NCBI GenBank assembly: GCA_030267905.1
Contig: BRXX01000052.1
Location: forward strand, 28,220 to 92,219
Reading direction: 5' to 3'
Length of the DNA: 64,000 nucleotides
Origin: Triparma verrucosa
Taxonomy: Eukaryota; Sar; Bolidophyceae; Parmales; Triparmaceae
Every line of letters begins with the position of its first letter. Within the stretch, counting starts at the first letter, position 1. Below, one piece after another: positions 32,748 to 44,667 of this stretch. The translations under genes and the position numbers were made by a program. Below the pieces are notes generated by a model, which saw only the letters and a list, made by a program, of their open reading frames with translations, ran no database searches and was not told the DNA's origin.

Positions 32748-35432
32748 ATGGCTCAATCCGGTCAGATCCTGTCGCTCCACCTGCACCACCTCACATTCAT
32801 TTCCCCCCCTCAAACACAGACCCTGTCATTCTCCTTCCAGCTGTCTCAGTTCCCTCCGCTCTTTATTTCTGCACCTGATGAGCTGCGCCGAGGAGGAATG
32901 GGCTACACAGTGCCCTTTGACAAGGGCTGTACGTCCACCTTTCTAATGAGAAATTCCGGTCTAAATTCAATTTTGTCTGGCGCCGCCCCCTTGAATTTGA
33001 TGTGCCTCAAGAAGAACGGAGGGGTCAACGGCCCCGTCAATGCTCCTCCGCTATTGATCGCATCGGCCAATGTTGACCTGCAGACGATGTCGCCCCCGAA
33101 GAGTTCCCACGGCAGCTGGGGAGTGACGGAAAAGCACGTTATCTTGAGAAATATCCAGAACAACATCGTCTGTGAAGCCTTCATAAGGGTCGAGCTCCTT
33201 TCCAGCACCGTCTTGAGGCCAACCAAACTCGTGCCGAGGGCTGCCGAACTTAGAAGAGTGGGCTGGAGTTGCAGCTTCAAAAAGGTGGACTGGAAGCCGG
33301 GGAGAAATTGGAAGGGGGAGGAGCCCTGCTTCGCTGTCAAGCTTGACGATTATCCAGTGGCCAAACTGACCGAGGATGCCTACACGAGTGTGGCCACGTG
33401 CAGGACGGTCGTCGATTTCATGAAGTTGTGGGCCGAGGGCAACAACGCCGTGATGTGTTATCAGATCGGCGACAGGACTGGACTGGCCAAGAACCACGTG
33501 CTCCTTAGGGGCACGGGGGACTTCAATGTTGGAGATTGGGAGAGGATCACCGAGGGCGGTGACGGAATAACCGGAGAGTACGGGGAAAGGATCGTCAACG
33601 TTAGCTGCTTGAACCCGAAAGGAGAAATTGTCGGATGGGTGAGGATAAGCATCGGCCTGTTTTGCGGCGGGGTGCTCCTGAGCGACGGCGGAGAAGGGAT
33701 CGACGAAGTCGTCGACGAGGAAGAAGACTGGGTGATGAAGTTTAGGGACGCCAACCCTAGCAGCTCGATGGAGTGGAACGCCAAGGGTAAAACTGCTACG
33801 CACCCGACTCTCACCAGCATAAACGTCGCGGGGACGCCGGTGGGAAATCCCGCCCTGCGGCTGAGTCCGACGGCGGCAGGGACTCCACACTCCGCGCTTT
33901 CGAGGGGAAGGAGCTTTTCTAGTCCTGACCAGGGGACTAAAGTGATGAAAAGTCAAACCTGGAGCAAGGGAGGTTTGACCGAGGTCGGACGGGGGAAGGG
34001 GGGACCATTCTTCAGGGAAAGGACACCCAGGCAGGGTTCGTCGAGAGTCGAGCCCGGAAATGGAATGGGAAGGCTCGAGACGCCGCCGGGAGGGTTCACG
34101 CCGGGCACCTACGACACCGCTGACAGCAGCTTCTTTGACGACAGGGAGAACTTGAAGCAGAGGTCCGTGATGACGCTCAGCATCTACGGAGAAGCGGCAT
34201 CGATAGCCCCGGGGACTGTACCCAGGAGGAAGTTCGAAGCTGACTTCGTGTCCGATATCTGCGCCGCCTTGGGTACTCCGATAGATCGGATAACTCTCAA
34301 CGGGGTAAGGGGCTCGGGCATTTTGGTCGACTTCGAGGTCGAAGGAGAGGGCGATTGGATTAAGAACCTGAAGAGCCAACTCATGGACCCGACGAGTGTT
34401 CTGATGCAAGGAAAAGTCACCAGCGGCGCGCTTAAGTTGTTTGGCGAGGTTGAGTACTACGAGGAGGAAGAAGTAGAGGAGGTGGCAGGCTCGCCCCAGA
34501 AGGATCCGGAGACCGTTCGAAGGTCCGGCAATTTCTTGTTTTCCGCTCCTCAAGATAGGACGCTTGAGGTGCCCGGGGCGACCAAGAGGAAGAAGAAGGA
34601 GGCCATGAAGGTGACCAAGAGCGACGTCGTTCCCGTCAAACTAAAAAATGGGAAGGTCGCCAAAAACGGAGAGCGAGACATGCCCGCGTTCTTGTATTAT
34701 TTCCCCGGAGGCGAGGCGGACTCCCGTAAGCCTCTGAAGGCGTGGAAGCCCTCGCCCAGAGATTCAGATCAATCCAGGAAGGCCGCCGCACCGACTTTCA
34801 AGCCTGCGGGCGTCAACGACGAAGACGAAGAGGTCATGAAGGCAATGGGGCTGACGGCGAAGATTCAGAAGAAGGCCGAGATGTCGAATTTGGTTCGCGA
34901 AGAGACTAAAACGGGCGGAGATGCTGGTGCTAGTGGTGCTGGCGCTGGTGGGAGTGTCTTGGCGAAGATCCTCCAAGAGATGTCCACCAACAAGGACCAG
35001 CCGAGCGTATTAGCCAGGATGTTCGTGGAACTTCTCGCCGTTCAGAAACAGGCAACGCTACGAAAGTCGCTCGAGATGCCGCCGAGGGGGGAGGTTAAAC
35101 AGAACATTGCCACAACCGACGGCCCCGGGCTGAAGCTTGAGGTGCCCCCGCCCCCCCCTCCAGCGCTCTCGCCCGACGAGGAGACCGAACTGAAGAAGTG
35201 GTTCGACAGCAAGAAGCAGAAGGGGACCGTGATGATGTTTGACTTGATCGAGCACTTCAAGGCCACCATAAAGGGATTCGACGTTGGGGCCCTGACCGGG
35301 GGAACGGCATTGGCCGGAGACGAAAGAATTTCATGGGAAGAGTTGATGGATACCGTCGGAGGCGCGGGGAGCCTGACGAGCAAGCCACCGGCGGGCTCTG
35401 CGGCAACAATAGACGACGTGGGCTTCAAATAA
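32748..35432 (+). CDS. Large protein of unknown function, C2-like N-terminal half
   Basis: An uninterrupted 894-codon frame. The first about 330 residues read as beta-rich segments (SLHLHHLTFISPP, LSFSFQLSQ, HVILRNIQNNIVCEAFIRVEL, GEIVGWVRISIGLFCGGVLL) and resemble tandem C2-like folds seen in axonemal and centrosomal proteins; this is only a resemblance. A disordered middle is rich in Ser/Thr/Pro/Gly. A domain at about 480-560 (FEADFVSDICAALGTPIDRITL, then GSGILVDFEVEGEG) looks like the small alpha/beta module that repeats in many stramenopile proteins. The last 120 residues are helical with a PPPPPPALSP stretch. I do not name it. It converges on the EF-hand gene with 75 bp between stops. 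Confidence 0.7.
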   Translation: MAQSGQILSLHLHHLTFISPPQTQTLSFSFQLSQFPPLFISAPDELRRGGMGYTVPFDKGCTSTFLMRNSGLNSILSGAAPLNLMCLKKNGGVNGPVNAPPLLIASANVDLQTMSPPKSSHGSWGVTEKHVILRNIQNNIVCEAFIRVELLSSTVLRPTKLVPRAAELRRVGWSCSFKKVDWKPGRNWKGEEPCFAVKLDDYPVAKLTEDAYTSVATCRTVVDFMKLWAEGNNAVMCYQIGDRTGLAKNHVLLRGTGDFNVGDWERITEGGDGITGEYGERIVNVSCLNPKGEIVGWVRISIGLFCGGVLLSDGGEGIDEVVDEEEDWVMKFRDANPSSSMEWNAKGKTATHPTLTSINVAGTPVGNPALRLSPTAAGTPHSALSRGRSFSSPDQGTKVMKSQTWSKGGLTEVGRGKGGPFFRERTPRQGSSRVEPGNGMGRLETPPGGFTPGTYDTADSSFFDDRENLKQRSVMTLSIYGEAASIAPGTVPRRKFEADFVSDICAALGTPIDRITLNGVRGSGILVDFEVEGEGDWIKNLKSQLMDPTSVLMQGKVTSGALKLFGEVEYYEEEEVEEVAGSPQKDPETVRRSGNFLFSAPQDRTLEVPGATKRKKKEAMKVTKSDVVPVKLKNGKVAKNGERDMPAFLYYFPGGEADSRKPLKAWKPSPRDSDQSRKAAAPTFKPAGVNDEDEEVMKAMGLTAKIQKKAEMSNLVREETKTGGDAGASGAGAGGSVLAKILQEMSTNKDQPSVLARMFVELLAVQKQATLRKSLEMPPRGEVKQNIATTDGPGLKLEVPPPPPPALSPDEETELKKWFDSKKQKGTVMMFDLIEHFKATIKGFDVGALTGGTALAGDERISWEELMDTVGGAGSLTSKPPAGSAATIDDVGFK

Positions 35433-35507
35433 ATAATAAAGAAGGAAGCGTCCGCAGCGCTTATTCAATTCATTTCATAAATATTAGGATTTATATTGTG
35501 TATGGTT

Positions 35508-37780
35508 TCATTTCTGTTCATCGCGAAGGAGCTGCTCAGCTTCATCTTTTAGTCCGTCGGTCATTGTGATGCTCGCTGTTTTGTGCATCAACAACCTATC
35601 GTCTAGCGATCCCTTGCGATAAATCGGCTCTAGACTAACTATATTGTTGGCCTTTTGAAAGGCCAGCAGGCTCTGATCAGCTCCGGGCTCGTCTTCTGTG
35701 TCAGTTATTCCGACCTTGCTGTCTCTGCGACTCCAGGTTCTCGAATTTCGCCGACTGCTGGCGATGGAGGCTGCGCGCGAGGCCCTCCTCGAGTCTCGGC
35801 GCTCTTTCGATTGGTTGATCAAGATTTTCTCGGCCGGTGTGAGGGCTGGGCCGGTGGCAGGCTCAGCGACGACGGAAGGCTCGTTCGAACCGCCGGCTTT
35901 TATCGTGGGAAGTGGACCGGACACAGGACTGCCAGGTCTGTTGAGCAAGTCCTGCGTTGGCGATGCGTTGCGACTTGAATTCTTTGAGGTATTTCGACTA
36001 GACTTGCGGCTGTTGCGCCTTGAGCCTCGTCTGCTGGACCTGCGCTCCTTCTGCTTGAGCGGATTCCCCTTTCGGTCGTAAATCTGGGTCGGAGGCTCAG
36101 TTATGGCCACCGTGGAAGGGGGGGGGGCAGAAGGTGGGGGCCTGTCAACCCAGCGCCCCTCCTCTGCCTGCCGCCTACCCTTGCGATGGACCTTGGGCCG
36201 GCCGTTACTTCCAATTACTAGCGCCTTTTTAGCCACTAAATCGGTCTTCTTCTCTTCTTCACCGTCCGGGTTGGCGTCGTCTTCAACTTCGGGACTGCCA
36301 CCGTCTCCCCCGTTCTCCAGATCTTCCATTCGCTTGAGAATCATTTCCTCCCTCGTTTTATCCAATTCCTCCATCTTGATCTTCTCCTTCCTGGCCTCCT
36401 CCAGGGCCAGCGCTTCGGCGGCATTCGCCCCCAAGATCATGACGGTGTACAGGTCATGCTCTAGCGCAAATTGTTGTTGGATCTCGTCCAGCTCCTCTCC
36501 GCCCTTGAGCATCGCAAGGACTGTATTCTTGGCAGATTGCAAGTCCGCCTCTGCCTTTTCGGCAGCAATTCGTTCGAGCTCTAGCCGCTCCTTCTCGAGG
36601 CGTTCGTCTTGCTCTCTTTTCAATCTGGCCTCCCGAATCAGCTGCTTCCTGTACTCCTCTCGCTGCTTCGGGTTCACCCGCCGCCGCCATTCCGCGATAG
36701 TCAAGAGCTTCGCGCCTCGCTTCTGCTCTATTTCTTTCTTCACCGCATCGTAGTCGATCACGGGCTGTTCCTTCGCCTTCGCCATCCACTCTCGCAGGCC
36801 TTCGTTCGGATCTCCAGTGTGCGTGAGGATCGCGGCGGCCGAACCGGTCTTGTAAGTGCGCAACACGCTCTGGACATGGCGCCTATCGAACTTCCTCTCG
36901 CCGTGCTTCGGAGCGTCCTCCTTGGGTCGGTTCGCCTGGTCAGTCCAGTACTCCACTCCGCCGCATTTTTCCTGTATGGCCCTCTGGATGCAGAAGGCGG
37001 GGAAGAGCAGCATGCTATGGGACTTTTGGAACCTGACGAATGCATCCAGCGGGATGCCGCCGCCGTACTTCTCGCTAAGCAGCGCCATCTCATCGAGCGC
37101 CTCGCGAGCGAGCGAGGAGGTGTCCCAGCCTATCCCGTACAGCTCCTTGATCATGGACTCAATCTCGTCATACGCAATCTCTCCGTCGTCGTCCAAGTCG
37201 TACAGGTCAAAGGTGAAGTTGGTGAGCGTCCGGGCGCCCAGAGTGCAAAAGTTCCACGTCGAGACGATGAACTCGAGGAAGTCCATCTCGCCCCCCCCCA
37301 CGGTGTCGCAGTAGGCGAAGGCCTTGACGACGTAGGGCGTCCTGTCAAGGTTGAAGTAGTTCATGAACTCGATGATCGACACCTCCCCGTCGTGGGTCTT
37401 GTTCATCTTGTAGAATATCTTCCAGAACTTATTTATGGTCCTGTAATCCAGATCCAGGGCTCCGAAAGTGATCTCCCAGTCCTGATTGTCGGGTTGGTAA
37501 GGAGGGATAGAGATGTAGCATCCGAGGGGCTGTGGATGGTGGATGCGTGTTGTGGTGTGGTGTGTTGTGGGGCGGTGTGTTGTGAACGTTGGAGTTAGGG
37601 TTAGTAAAGGAGTCCAGGTCGCAATCGCACCACACCATCGTCACCACATCGATCATATCAGCCTCCCGCACCCCTCACCTCCAGGATGCTCCGGACAGTG
37701 CTCATCAACCTTTCTCCCATGGAAGGACCCTTCAGGGCCTTCTTCAACTCGGCGTCCAAGTCACCCGCGAGGTCTGGCAT
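35508..37780 (-). CDS. EF-hand protein with long coiled coil and Ser/Arg-rich tail
   Basis: Two exons in phase 0: 37679-37780 and 35508-37529, giving 707 residues from MPDLAGDLDAELKK. The N-terminal part is calcineurin-B-like, with EF-hand loops at MNKTHDGEVSIIEF, CDTVGGGEMDFLEF and YDLDDDGEIAYDEI; the last is fully canonical. A central Lys/Glu/Arg coiled coil follows (RRRVNPKQREEYRKQ, then LEKERLELERIAAEKAEADL). The tail has RRSSRRGSRRNSRKSSR repeats and PPPSAPPPS, likely disordered and phosphorylated. Family role unknown; Ca2+-dependent scaffold is an inference. The intron contains a GTGTTGTGG repeat (about 37545-37585 on the plus strand). Confidence 0.8.
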
Positions 37781-38795
37781 ATTATATTATCACAGTCTGG
37801 CGGCCCGGGGCGGGGACCAGGGTGAGAGGAGGATAAATGAGGCTGCTAGCCCTGAAGGCGACCAGTAAGGGAGGGGGATGTTGATGAGGTCGGGATCGTT
37901 GACCGCGCGGTAATTTTTCAGAGCACGCAGAACCCCTAATAGAAGGAAGGCAGAAGTTTTGGTTGGCTTGATCAAGGACTTAGCCTGTAGAAACAATCTT
38001 TTTTGGGCTCGCACTTTGTTCCTCCTTCTGGTTTCGTGAGCACAGCTGGTGATCAAAGATGAATGCTTTATTGAGAGGAATAGTAAATTTTGTTCAAACG
38101 TACGCCCCACAAGATTAATGGGCGGGGCTGTGTCAACGACCTCAGTGGCCAACCTCAGTAGGGCACATTCCACCGATGTGCAACACGCAGATGAGCTAGA
38201 AGGTAAGAAATCAGCGCCCCCAGCTCCCCGCAGACAGGCGCTGATTGATGGCCTTTGTGGCATTCTACGAGCGTTTAAAAGCAGCTTCTTTTGAGACTTG
38301 GGTTTCATTGGCCAACATGGGCGAGATTTTGGGGTTGACAGCCTCGTACGCCGTTTGATAATCGTGCAAAACCCTGTTTTCTACCGTCGCGCCACTTTCC
38401 TTTCCGCGGAGGACCAAGTGGAAATTTTGCCCTGTTAACGGGCCTCGCTCGTAGCGACCAGGCGACTACTCGTCGTGTTACGTCGTTTTTTATCACACTG
38501 TGTCGTAAATATAAATAATTATGCGATAATAATTGAATAATTCCAGTCGGTTACGGAGCTACCAATGGGAGTTGTGTTTGCAGTGTCGGAAGGAACATGA
38601 AGCGGACACGCACACGTCAGCTCTTTTGTTACCCAAGGCCTTTTATATCCCCCCCCCCCCCGCAAATCACCGCGATCCCGCGTGTGCGCTCAACCCCTCC
38701 ATCCAATAACCACTCACCCCGACCATCACCTTTTCGTTTCTTCCGCCGCCCGTTTTCTAGTTGAGGTGAAATGTTTTTCCGCTGCTTCGTCGCAG
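37781..38795. other. About 1 kb without a confident gene; 5' part of the FHA/RING-CH gene probably lies here
   Basis: A 172-codon minus-strand frame (37790-38308) has no domain and ordinary composition and is not accepted. The right part contains a C14 homopolymer (about 38650-38663), TTTTATATCC upstream of it, and a likely splice acceptor CGTCGCAG at 38788-38795. The start exon of the next gene was not found. Confidence 0.4.
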
Positions 38796-40783
38796 AAAAG
38801 GTTCAGCAGTTTTACGATCAAGCCTTCGGGAGTGGTAATCCAGGGCTCCAAAAGCAATGTTTCGCTCGGTGAGTGGTCTGGCAGGGGTTGGAGTGCCATT
38901 CGTAGTTTTATTATTGCATCCTGTGTCTAATTTTGAGATCCCACAACTCGCAGATATTGGACAACTCTACGCCAACGCAACGGGACAGTCGCTACAGCGC
39001 TACGAGCTCACAGACGCGAGGGCCTGCCAGCTCTTGGTTGTCTCTCATCTGGATAGTTTCTGGGCGGTTCCTGCGCCTGAGGTGAGGGTGTTCGAGGAAA
39101 AAAAATGCTCTGCGATGTCAGCTCTAACCTCGCCAAATCAATCCAACCGCCCCCCCTCTCCCTCCTCCTCGCAGGCGTTCTCGCGCCACTCGGGTACCTG
39201 TCGAATGCTGGGAGACAGGAATCACACAGCATCGACCCACCAGCTGGGCGTAGGTGACGTGCTGCGTGTTGGCTCAGTGGGCCTCGTGGTCACTGAGCTT
39301 CACGACGGCGAAAAGTTGGAGGCTCTTAAAGGTGAATTCTACACCCTCTTTTGGCGCGCCCCCTCCTTCGGCACGCCCCCCCCCCCCCTTCTAACACCCC
39401 CTCCCTAACACCCCCCCCCCACCCCCACCCCTCACCCCGCACACCTTCACACGTACAGACTCGACCATTGACAAACTTGTTCGTGACACCGCCACCATCG
39501 TCGACAATGATTTGAACAATGTTAGCTACTCAGGCCTGAAGGAGGCCCGCAGCGACGACACGGGAACCAGCGAACCCATCGGGGACCGAATGTGCTACAT
39601 GTGCTTCGACGAGGAGGAGTCGGAGGAGAACCCCATGATTTCTCCTTGTGCGTGCACAGGAGACACCCAATACGTCCACCTTGGCTGCTTGCGCAAGTGG
39701 CACAAGACCGGGAACGAGTCGGAAGGTGAGAGCAAGTTCGATCCGTACACGGTACTCGTGTTGGCATTCTTCTTACGATTCCTCCCCCTTCCCCTCTCCC
39801 CCTTCCAGTCTGTGCCGTCACCTCGGTCATGGCATCCTGCTCCGTCTGTAAGACCAAGTACCGGTCGTCGATCGAGCTTCCCAACGGCAGCAACGCGCAG
39901 ATTTTCAACTCGAGCCTCAAGCCCCCCTACGTTTCGTTCCTCGTCGTGACTCGTCACGAAATGGCCAGAAATCTCTTTAACACCCGATTTCAGCTTTCTT
40001 TCGCCTCCGTCCTGAAGAGTGACGGGCAGAACAGCTCGAGAGACCTCACACTCGGCCGCTCCTCCACCTCCGACATGATGCTCGACTACCGAACCGTGTC
40101 AGCTCACCACGCCGTCGTGAAGTTCAAGAACGGCAAATTCCTCTTCAATGACGAATCCTCCTCCAATGGCAGTTACCTGTATCTCCGAAAGCCCGTCGAG
40201 CTGCGTCTCGGCACCACCACCAACCTTCGTCTCGGGCGCTCACTACTCTCCTTGAAGGTCACCCAGAAGTCTTACCGCCGCTTAATGCGGTCCATGAGCG
40301 CTGGAATTTCGCGGAGAATGTCGAGGTCAAACTCGGAGGACGTCGGCGAGCTCGGGCCCAACCCTGACCCCACCTTGAACGTCGATAATCTGGGAAATAT
40401 GATCGTGCCGCACAGCCCCTCCCACTTCGACCTCATCCACAGCCTCGCGCGTCCCACGGCCACCCTCGCCCAGAGCCCATCCCACACCTCTGGCCAACGC
40501 TCCTCCCCAGGCTACTTCCAACCCGACGGCCTCGACGAGGCCAACAACAACAACAACAACAACAACGACGACAGTGATACGCCGCTGGGTATGTTCACCC
40601 CGCCGTCCCCCTTATCCCACTCACATTCACCGTTCTCGGCCTCGCCGTACGCCTCCCCCGCAACCGTGGGCAACCTGCGCCCAACAGATCCCCTCCCCCG
40701 GCGTCCCACCTTGCAATTGGACCAGTTGGACGATCCCGGTCAGCCCTTCCACATGGGTAGCAACGATGACGGCTACACCAGCA

Positions 40784-40814
<31 letters not shown>

Positions 40815-41268
40815 CAGGGGTGCAGACTCCCCGATGGTTTTCGACACGATTCGACCCCAGGGAGGGGAGGGAATTCCACCCAACCCGCAGCTGTTCCCGG
40901 ACCTGCTAGCGAAGTTCGACGAGAACAGCCCTCTCGAAGAACAGAGGTCACCAGATAAACTGAACAGCGATGAATCGCCTTCCCCCGCCGATTCCTCGAA
41001 CCTAGCGCCCATCACCTCCAATAACTCCAACATCTCCACCAACAACCTCTCCTCCAACGACGACTCCAACTCCAACGACTACAACAACTCACTCGACTCA
41101 CTACCGCCGAAGTCGGGGAAAGCAGTCAGCCAAGCGGAAGAAATCAAACGAAACTCGACCCGGGATAGTGACAATGAAAGTGGCGGGACTAGCGGGACTA
41201 GCGGAAGTGGTGGAAGTAAAAAGATGGCGGATGACGACATGAATGGGGCGATTACTGGTTTGGAATGA
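38796..41268 (+). CDS. FHA-domain / RING-CH (RINGv) protein, 5' end unresolved
   Basis: Exons with matching phases: 38796-38868 (start uncertain), 38954-39081, 39175-39331, 39459-39725 and 39809-41268. An N-terminal FHA-like half module (THQLGVGDVLRVGSVG) precedes a RINGv finger: CYMC, then CACTG-TQYVHLGC, and CSVC at the start of the last exon (C4HC3 pattern). A canonical FHA domain follows (LTLGRSSTSDMMLDY, VSAHHAVVKF, ESSSNGSYLYL). The C-terminal about 300 residues are Ser/Asn/Pro-rich with poly-Asn and poly-Gly from microsatellites. Membrane-free RINGv proteins act as E3 ubiquitin ligases; FHA binds phosphothreonine, so a phosphorylation-directed E3 is likely. The start exon is not identified. 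Confidence 0.8.
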
Positions 41269-41343
41269 ACCACTGGTAGCTGATGTATTAGGTTCAGGTG
41301 TAAAACGGTGTATAATAGCAATCCAAAAATGTTAAGAACAAAT

Positions 41344-44300
41344 TCAACATACTTTTTTGCCGACTTTCGCTTCGTACATCTTGAACTCTTCCTTTTTCTT
41401 CGCATGCATGGTCTGTAGCCAGTCTCCTCCACCGACCTCCCCCTCATAATAGTATCTGTTCGCCGAAACGCTCCAAGAATCGCCGCCTTCGCTGTCTTTG
41501 TCCACGTGGACCGAGTGAAAATACATGGAGGGAATGTAGACCGCGTCGCCTGCTGAGAGGGTCGTTTCGCCAAAGCGCTCGTGATCCAGGAGCGTCTTCA
41601 GATGCCCTCTCCTCCTTTCCTCCTCCGTCGTCCCGGGCCAGTGCTTGTGGTTGAGCATCGGTTTCCAAGCCTCGATGCTGCGACGAGTTAGAATACGTAG
41701 CGATGCCAGTGGCCCCATAACAAACAAAAGACGCATTTCCAGCTCAGCCTCTCACCTACTGGGGCTCCAGAGCTTTACCCTCTTCCTCCCGCTTAGCTGA
41801 ACGAGGACATTTTCAAAGCAGTCGATGTGGACAGGGTAGTCATACCCGGCCCCCATCCTGATGTTGCTCCAGGCCTCCTTCAAGCCGGGGCCCATGACTG
41901 AGTCCTCGAATCCCACGAAGTTCAGTAGATGTATCAATTTTTCGGCGGAAGGGTTGGGGTCCATAGCGACGTTGCCCTGCAGCCGCCTAGTCGTCAAGAG
42001 CAAATATATCACAGGATTCGCGAGGGGGGAGTCTTCAGCTTCAAAGCCGTTGACGCTGCGTGTTTTGTTGGCGTAAAAAAGGGCGGTGGAGTTAACAGCA
42101 ACGAAAAAAGTGTACCTCCTCAGCTCGTCGCTTTGGTCCTCGCACGTTCTCACCTGTACTCACAGAACTCCGCAAAAGTCATACCAGCAGCGCTAATTTC
42201 ACTTCCGTCTTCTGCCCCGTCAAAAATGAGCGCGTTGACATGCTCCTCTCGGAATTCTTCAGCTAGAGCTTTGTGGTCCCAGTCCCGAAGGGCCTGCGAC
42301 GAGCCACCTCTTATTACAGCAGGGTAATTTAGCCGGACGAACTCCTCTAATTTTCCATTCATGGCGTCATTCAGGCTAATCTCTCCGTATCTATTCGGGT
42401 ACGTGGCGTGTGGTTCGTTCGTGTTGCAGAAATACAGTAGACGCGATAGCTCTGGAACATCAGAAGCGTACACGTAACCTGTCTTTTCGAGGAATACGCT
42501 GGAGCACAAATCCTTCATACCCCGGACCTCCTCTTCGTTCCCATTATAAATGAGCCCAGAATCCACAACCATTTTTCCAAATGCAACGCTGCCGTACTCA
42601 AATTGTGACGCATCGCATTTTTTCACTAGCGTCGAATCATAAAGCGGGTGCATATCGTGCTTACACAGCGTGCCCTTGGGTTGACATCGTCCTTGAAATT
42701 CTCGATTAAATAGGCTAGAAGGAGTGACACAAAATTCGAGATTTTGCTCGGTGCATTCGTTGCACTTGGAAAACACGTCGTCGAAAGTCAAGATATGCAC
42801 ACGTCCAGGCTCCTCCTCCTCCTCCTCCTCATAATCATCATAATCATCATCATCAATGCCGTTCCAACAAGGAATTAAACACTCAAAGCCACCGGTGCCC
42901 CTTCCGCTCCTTCCCTCTTCGGATACGTAAGAAATTTCTTCGGCATTTCTAATCTCGTTCAAGCGTATCTTTTCCTCGATGCTATTCGCACTTAAAATTC
43001 CAATTGTATCGTGCATCACCCTCCTCTTCAACATTCCGTCAATTCCACCAATGCTCCCAGTCGACGGTACTATCTCGACCTCAAGAAGGTACGGATTGAA
43101 CGCTTGATCGAACAAAAAGTCGACTCGGAAGTAACCGAACGAGTTCACAAGGGAATGGTTCGCGTTGAGGTCCAAAATATCGTTCACGCCACTCTTGAAG
43201 ACTTCCCTTATTATCTTGAAGACTCTGGGCTTCACCTCAGCAATATAATCAACATTGTGCACTCTCTTCAGCTCCTTTCTGAAGTAGGTGCCGTTCCAAA
43301 CATGAGATAGCTCATCATAATCAGGGTTGAGGCGTTGGTTCAACAGGCCGTTGGTCAAATGTCTCAAAGAATCAAGGCTGGGGTCGCTTGGTTTGCCGTG
43401 GTAGCCAAAGCTGTGTTGGTGTGAAAATTGGTGAGGTGGGGTTAGCAGTGCGTTAATGTTGGAGCAGGTGGAGCAAAATCCTCACCTAGCGAATAATACC
43501 AACATCTCATCGTGCACGAAAACGTTCATCTCGCTTTTGCCATTGGAGTCCTCAAAGAATCCCACGTGGACATAAATTCCCGCAGAGAACTTCTTCAATT
43601 CGCTCGCCGGGAAAGGTCTCATCAAGAGGGGAGGCGCTACATATCCCTGCAGCACGCAGGACATCGTCGAGTCTTTTTCACCCCATTGTATTCCGTTTGC
43701 ATCCACGTACGTTCTGCTGATATTTTCATCATTGAAGTGACATCGCCGTATCAGCTCACGATCCCTGTCGTTGCCCAGGTCTACAATTTTGATCCCCCCT
43801 CCCAATTCCACATCGGGAATTTTCAAAAGCCACGTTCCCCTGAGGTCCCCCAAATTCTTGGGCATCTCGGAAGTTAGGAATGTCCGCGGCAGGTAGGGCA
43901 GGTCTCTATTTAACTTTGACAATTGCTTCAGCATGTTGTCCTTGTTCCCTAATACTTTCGTGCCAAAGAAGGTGTTGAACTTTCCGTTGGAACTAACGAG
44001 GCGCCTCATAAAGTCCTCGCCCAACGTTGTCTTCTGCACGTGGCCAAGGCTCCAGGTGAAGTTGAGGTCCTCGTCGGTGGCACGTGGCTGCGCGGGGTGG
44101 ATGCGAGCCGAGAAGCGAAGCGACGAGTTAGAGTAAAGTAAAGTAGCGACGATAGTGAGTGGCGGAATACTTCGCGAAGAGACGAGTTTGTATAGATAAA
44201 GCGGCACATGCTCTCACCTCTCCTGGCTCGCACTCGTGGTATCCAAAATGCTCAAAAGTTTCCCGCAGCAGTTCGAACTCCTCAGAGTCATAGTGCACCG

Positions 44301-44667
44301 GCGAGTGGACGAAGCGATACGTGTTAGGTGGCGTGTCGTGCCAGGCCTTTGACGTCGGGGAACAAAACAAAGCCTCTGATAGCTCGAGCTTGACATGGAG
44401 GGAGCAATGACTGTTTGCAATGTTGTTTGCGGTGCAGAATTCTTCAGCTAAGGCGTGCAAGTCCGTGGATGCGGAGGCACTCAAGGTAACGTCCTCGCCA
44501 TTCAGTACGAAGGATGTCGTAATGGTGCGCGTGCTGTTGTTGAAGACAGTGTTTGAGGAGGTGGGTGTGGGGAAGAGTAGGAGGAGGAGGAGGAGAAGTT
44601 GGTTGAGGGGATTGAGTCGGAGGAGGAGGCTAAGTTTAAGGGACGACATGAGTGAGAGAAGAGACAT
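41344..44667 (-). CDS. Secreted/ER tubulin-tyrosine-ligase-like (ATP-grasp) and JmjC fusion protein
   Basis: Five exons in phase: 44218-44667, 43486-44087, 42154-43410, 41756-42055 and 41344-41677, giving 980 residues. A signal peptide (LNQLLLLLLLLF) opens the protein, followed by a small beta-type domain with NGEDVTLSASAST. A TTL-like ATP-grasp domain follows at about 165-420: FTWSLGHVQ, KVLGNKDNMLKQL, YLPRTFL, LLKIPDVELGGGI, and FGYFRVDFLFD with LLEVEIVPSTG, where the usual Asn of EVN is Glu. A cysteine-rich linker comes next, then a JmjC/FIH-like domain (NYPAVIRGG, iron triad HID at about 846 and His in SMYFHSV at about 922, plus KRVKLWSP). It is predicted to modify a glycoprotein or peptide in the secretory system. 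I know no named family with this order. Introns 1, 3 and 4 carry introner motifs. Confidence 0.8.
41678..41755 (-). mobile_element. Introner-like intron (TTL-JmjC intron 4)
   Basis: A 78-bp intron whose gene-strand 3' end reads GTATTCTAACTCGTCGCAG, joining the family branch-point block directly to the acceptor. It appears to be a short form that lacks the CTTCGCTCC part. Confidence 0.6.
44088..44217 (-). mobile_element. Introner-like intron (TTL-JmjC intron 1)
   Basis: A 130-bp intron. Gene strand: GTGAGAGCATGTGC at the donor, CTCTTCGCGAAG in the body, then CTCTAACTCGTCGCTTCGC and TCTCGGCTCGC upstream of CCGCGCAG. It has the full 3' block of the family. Confidence 0.7.

Noticed and set aside
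33051..34553. 500-codon minus-strand frame opposite the large unknown gene
   Set aside because: The plus frame (894 codons) has lower-complexity-free domains and runs through. The antisense product is Arg/Pro/Ser-rich without motifs.
37790..38308. 172-codon minus-strand frame
   Set aside because: No domain, no clear codon bias, and no start context; kept as intergenic.
38597..38796. ATG at 38597 as the start of the FHA/RING-CH gene
   Set aside because: It is in a different frame from the first recognised exon, and a C14 homopolymer lies between; no splice pair could be supported.
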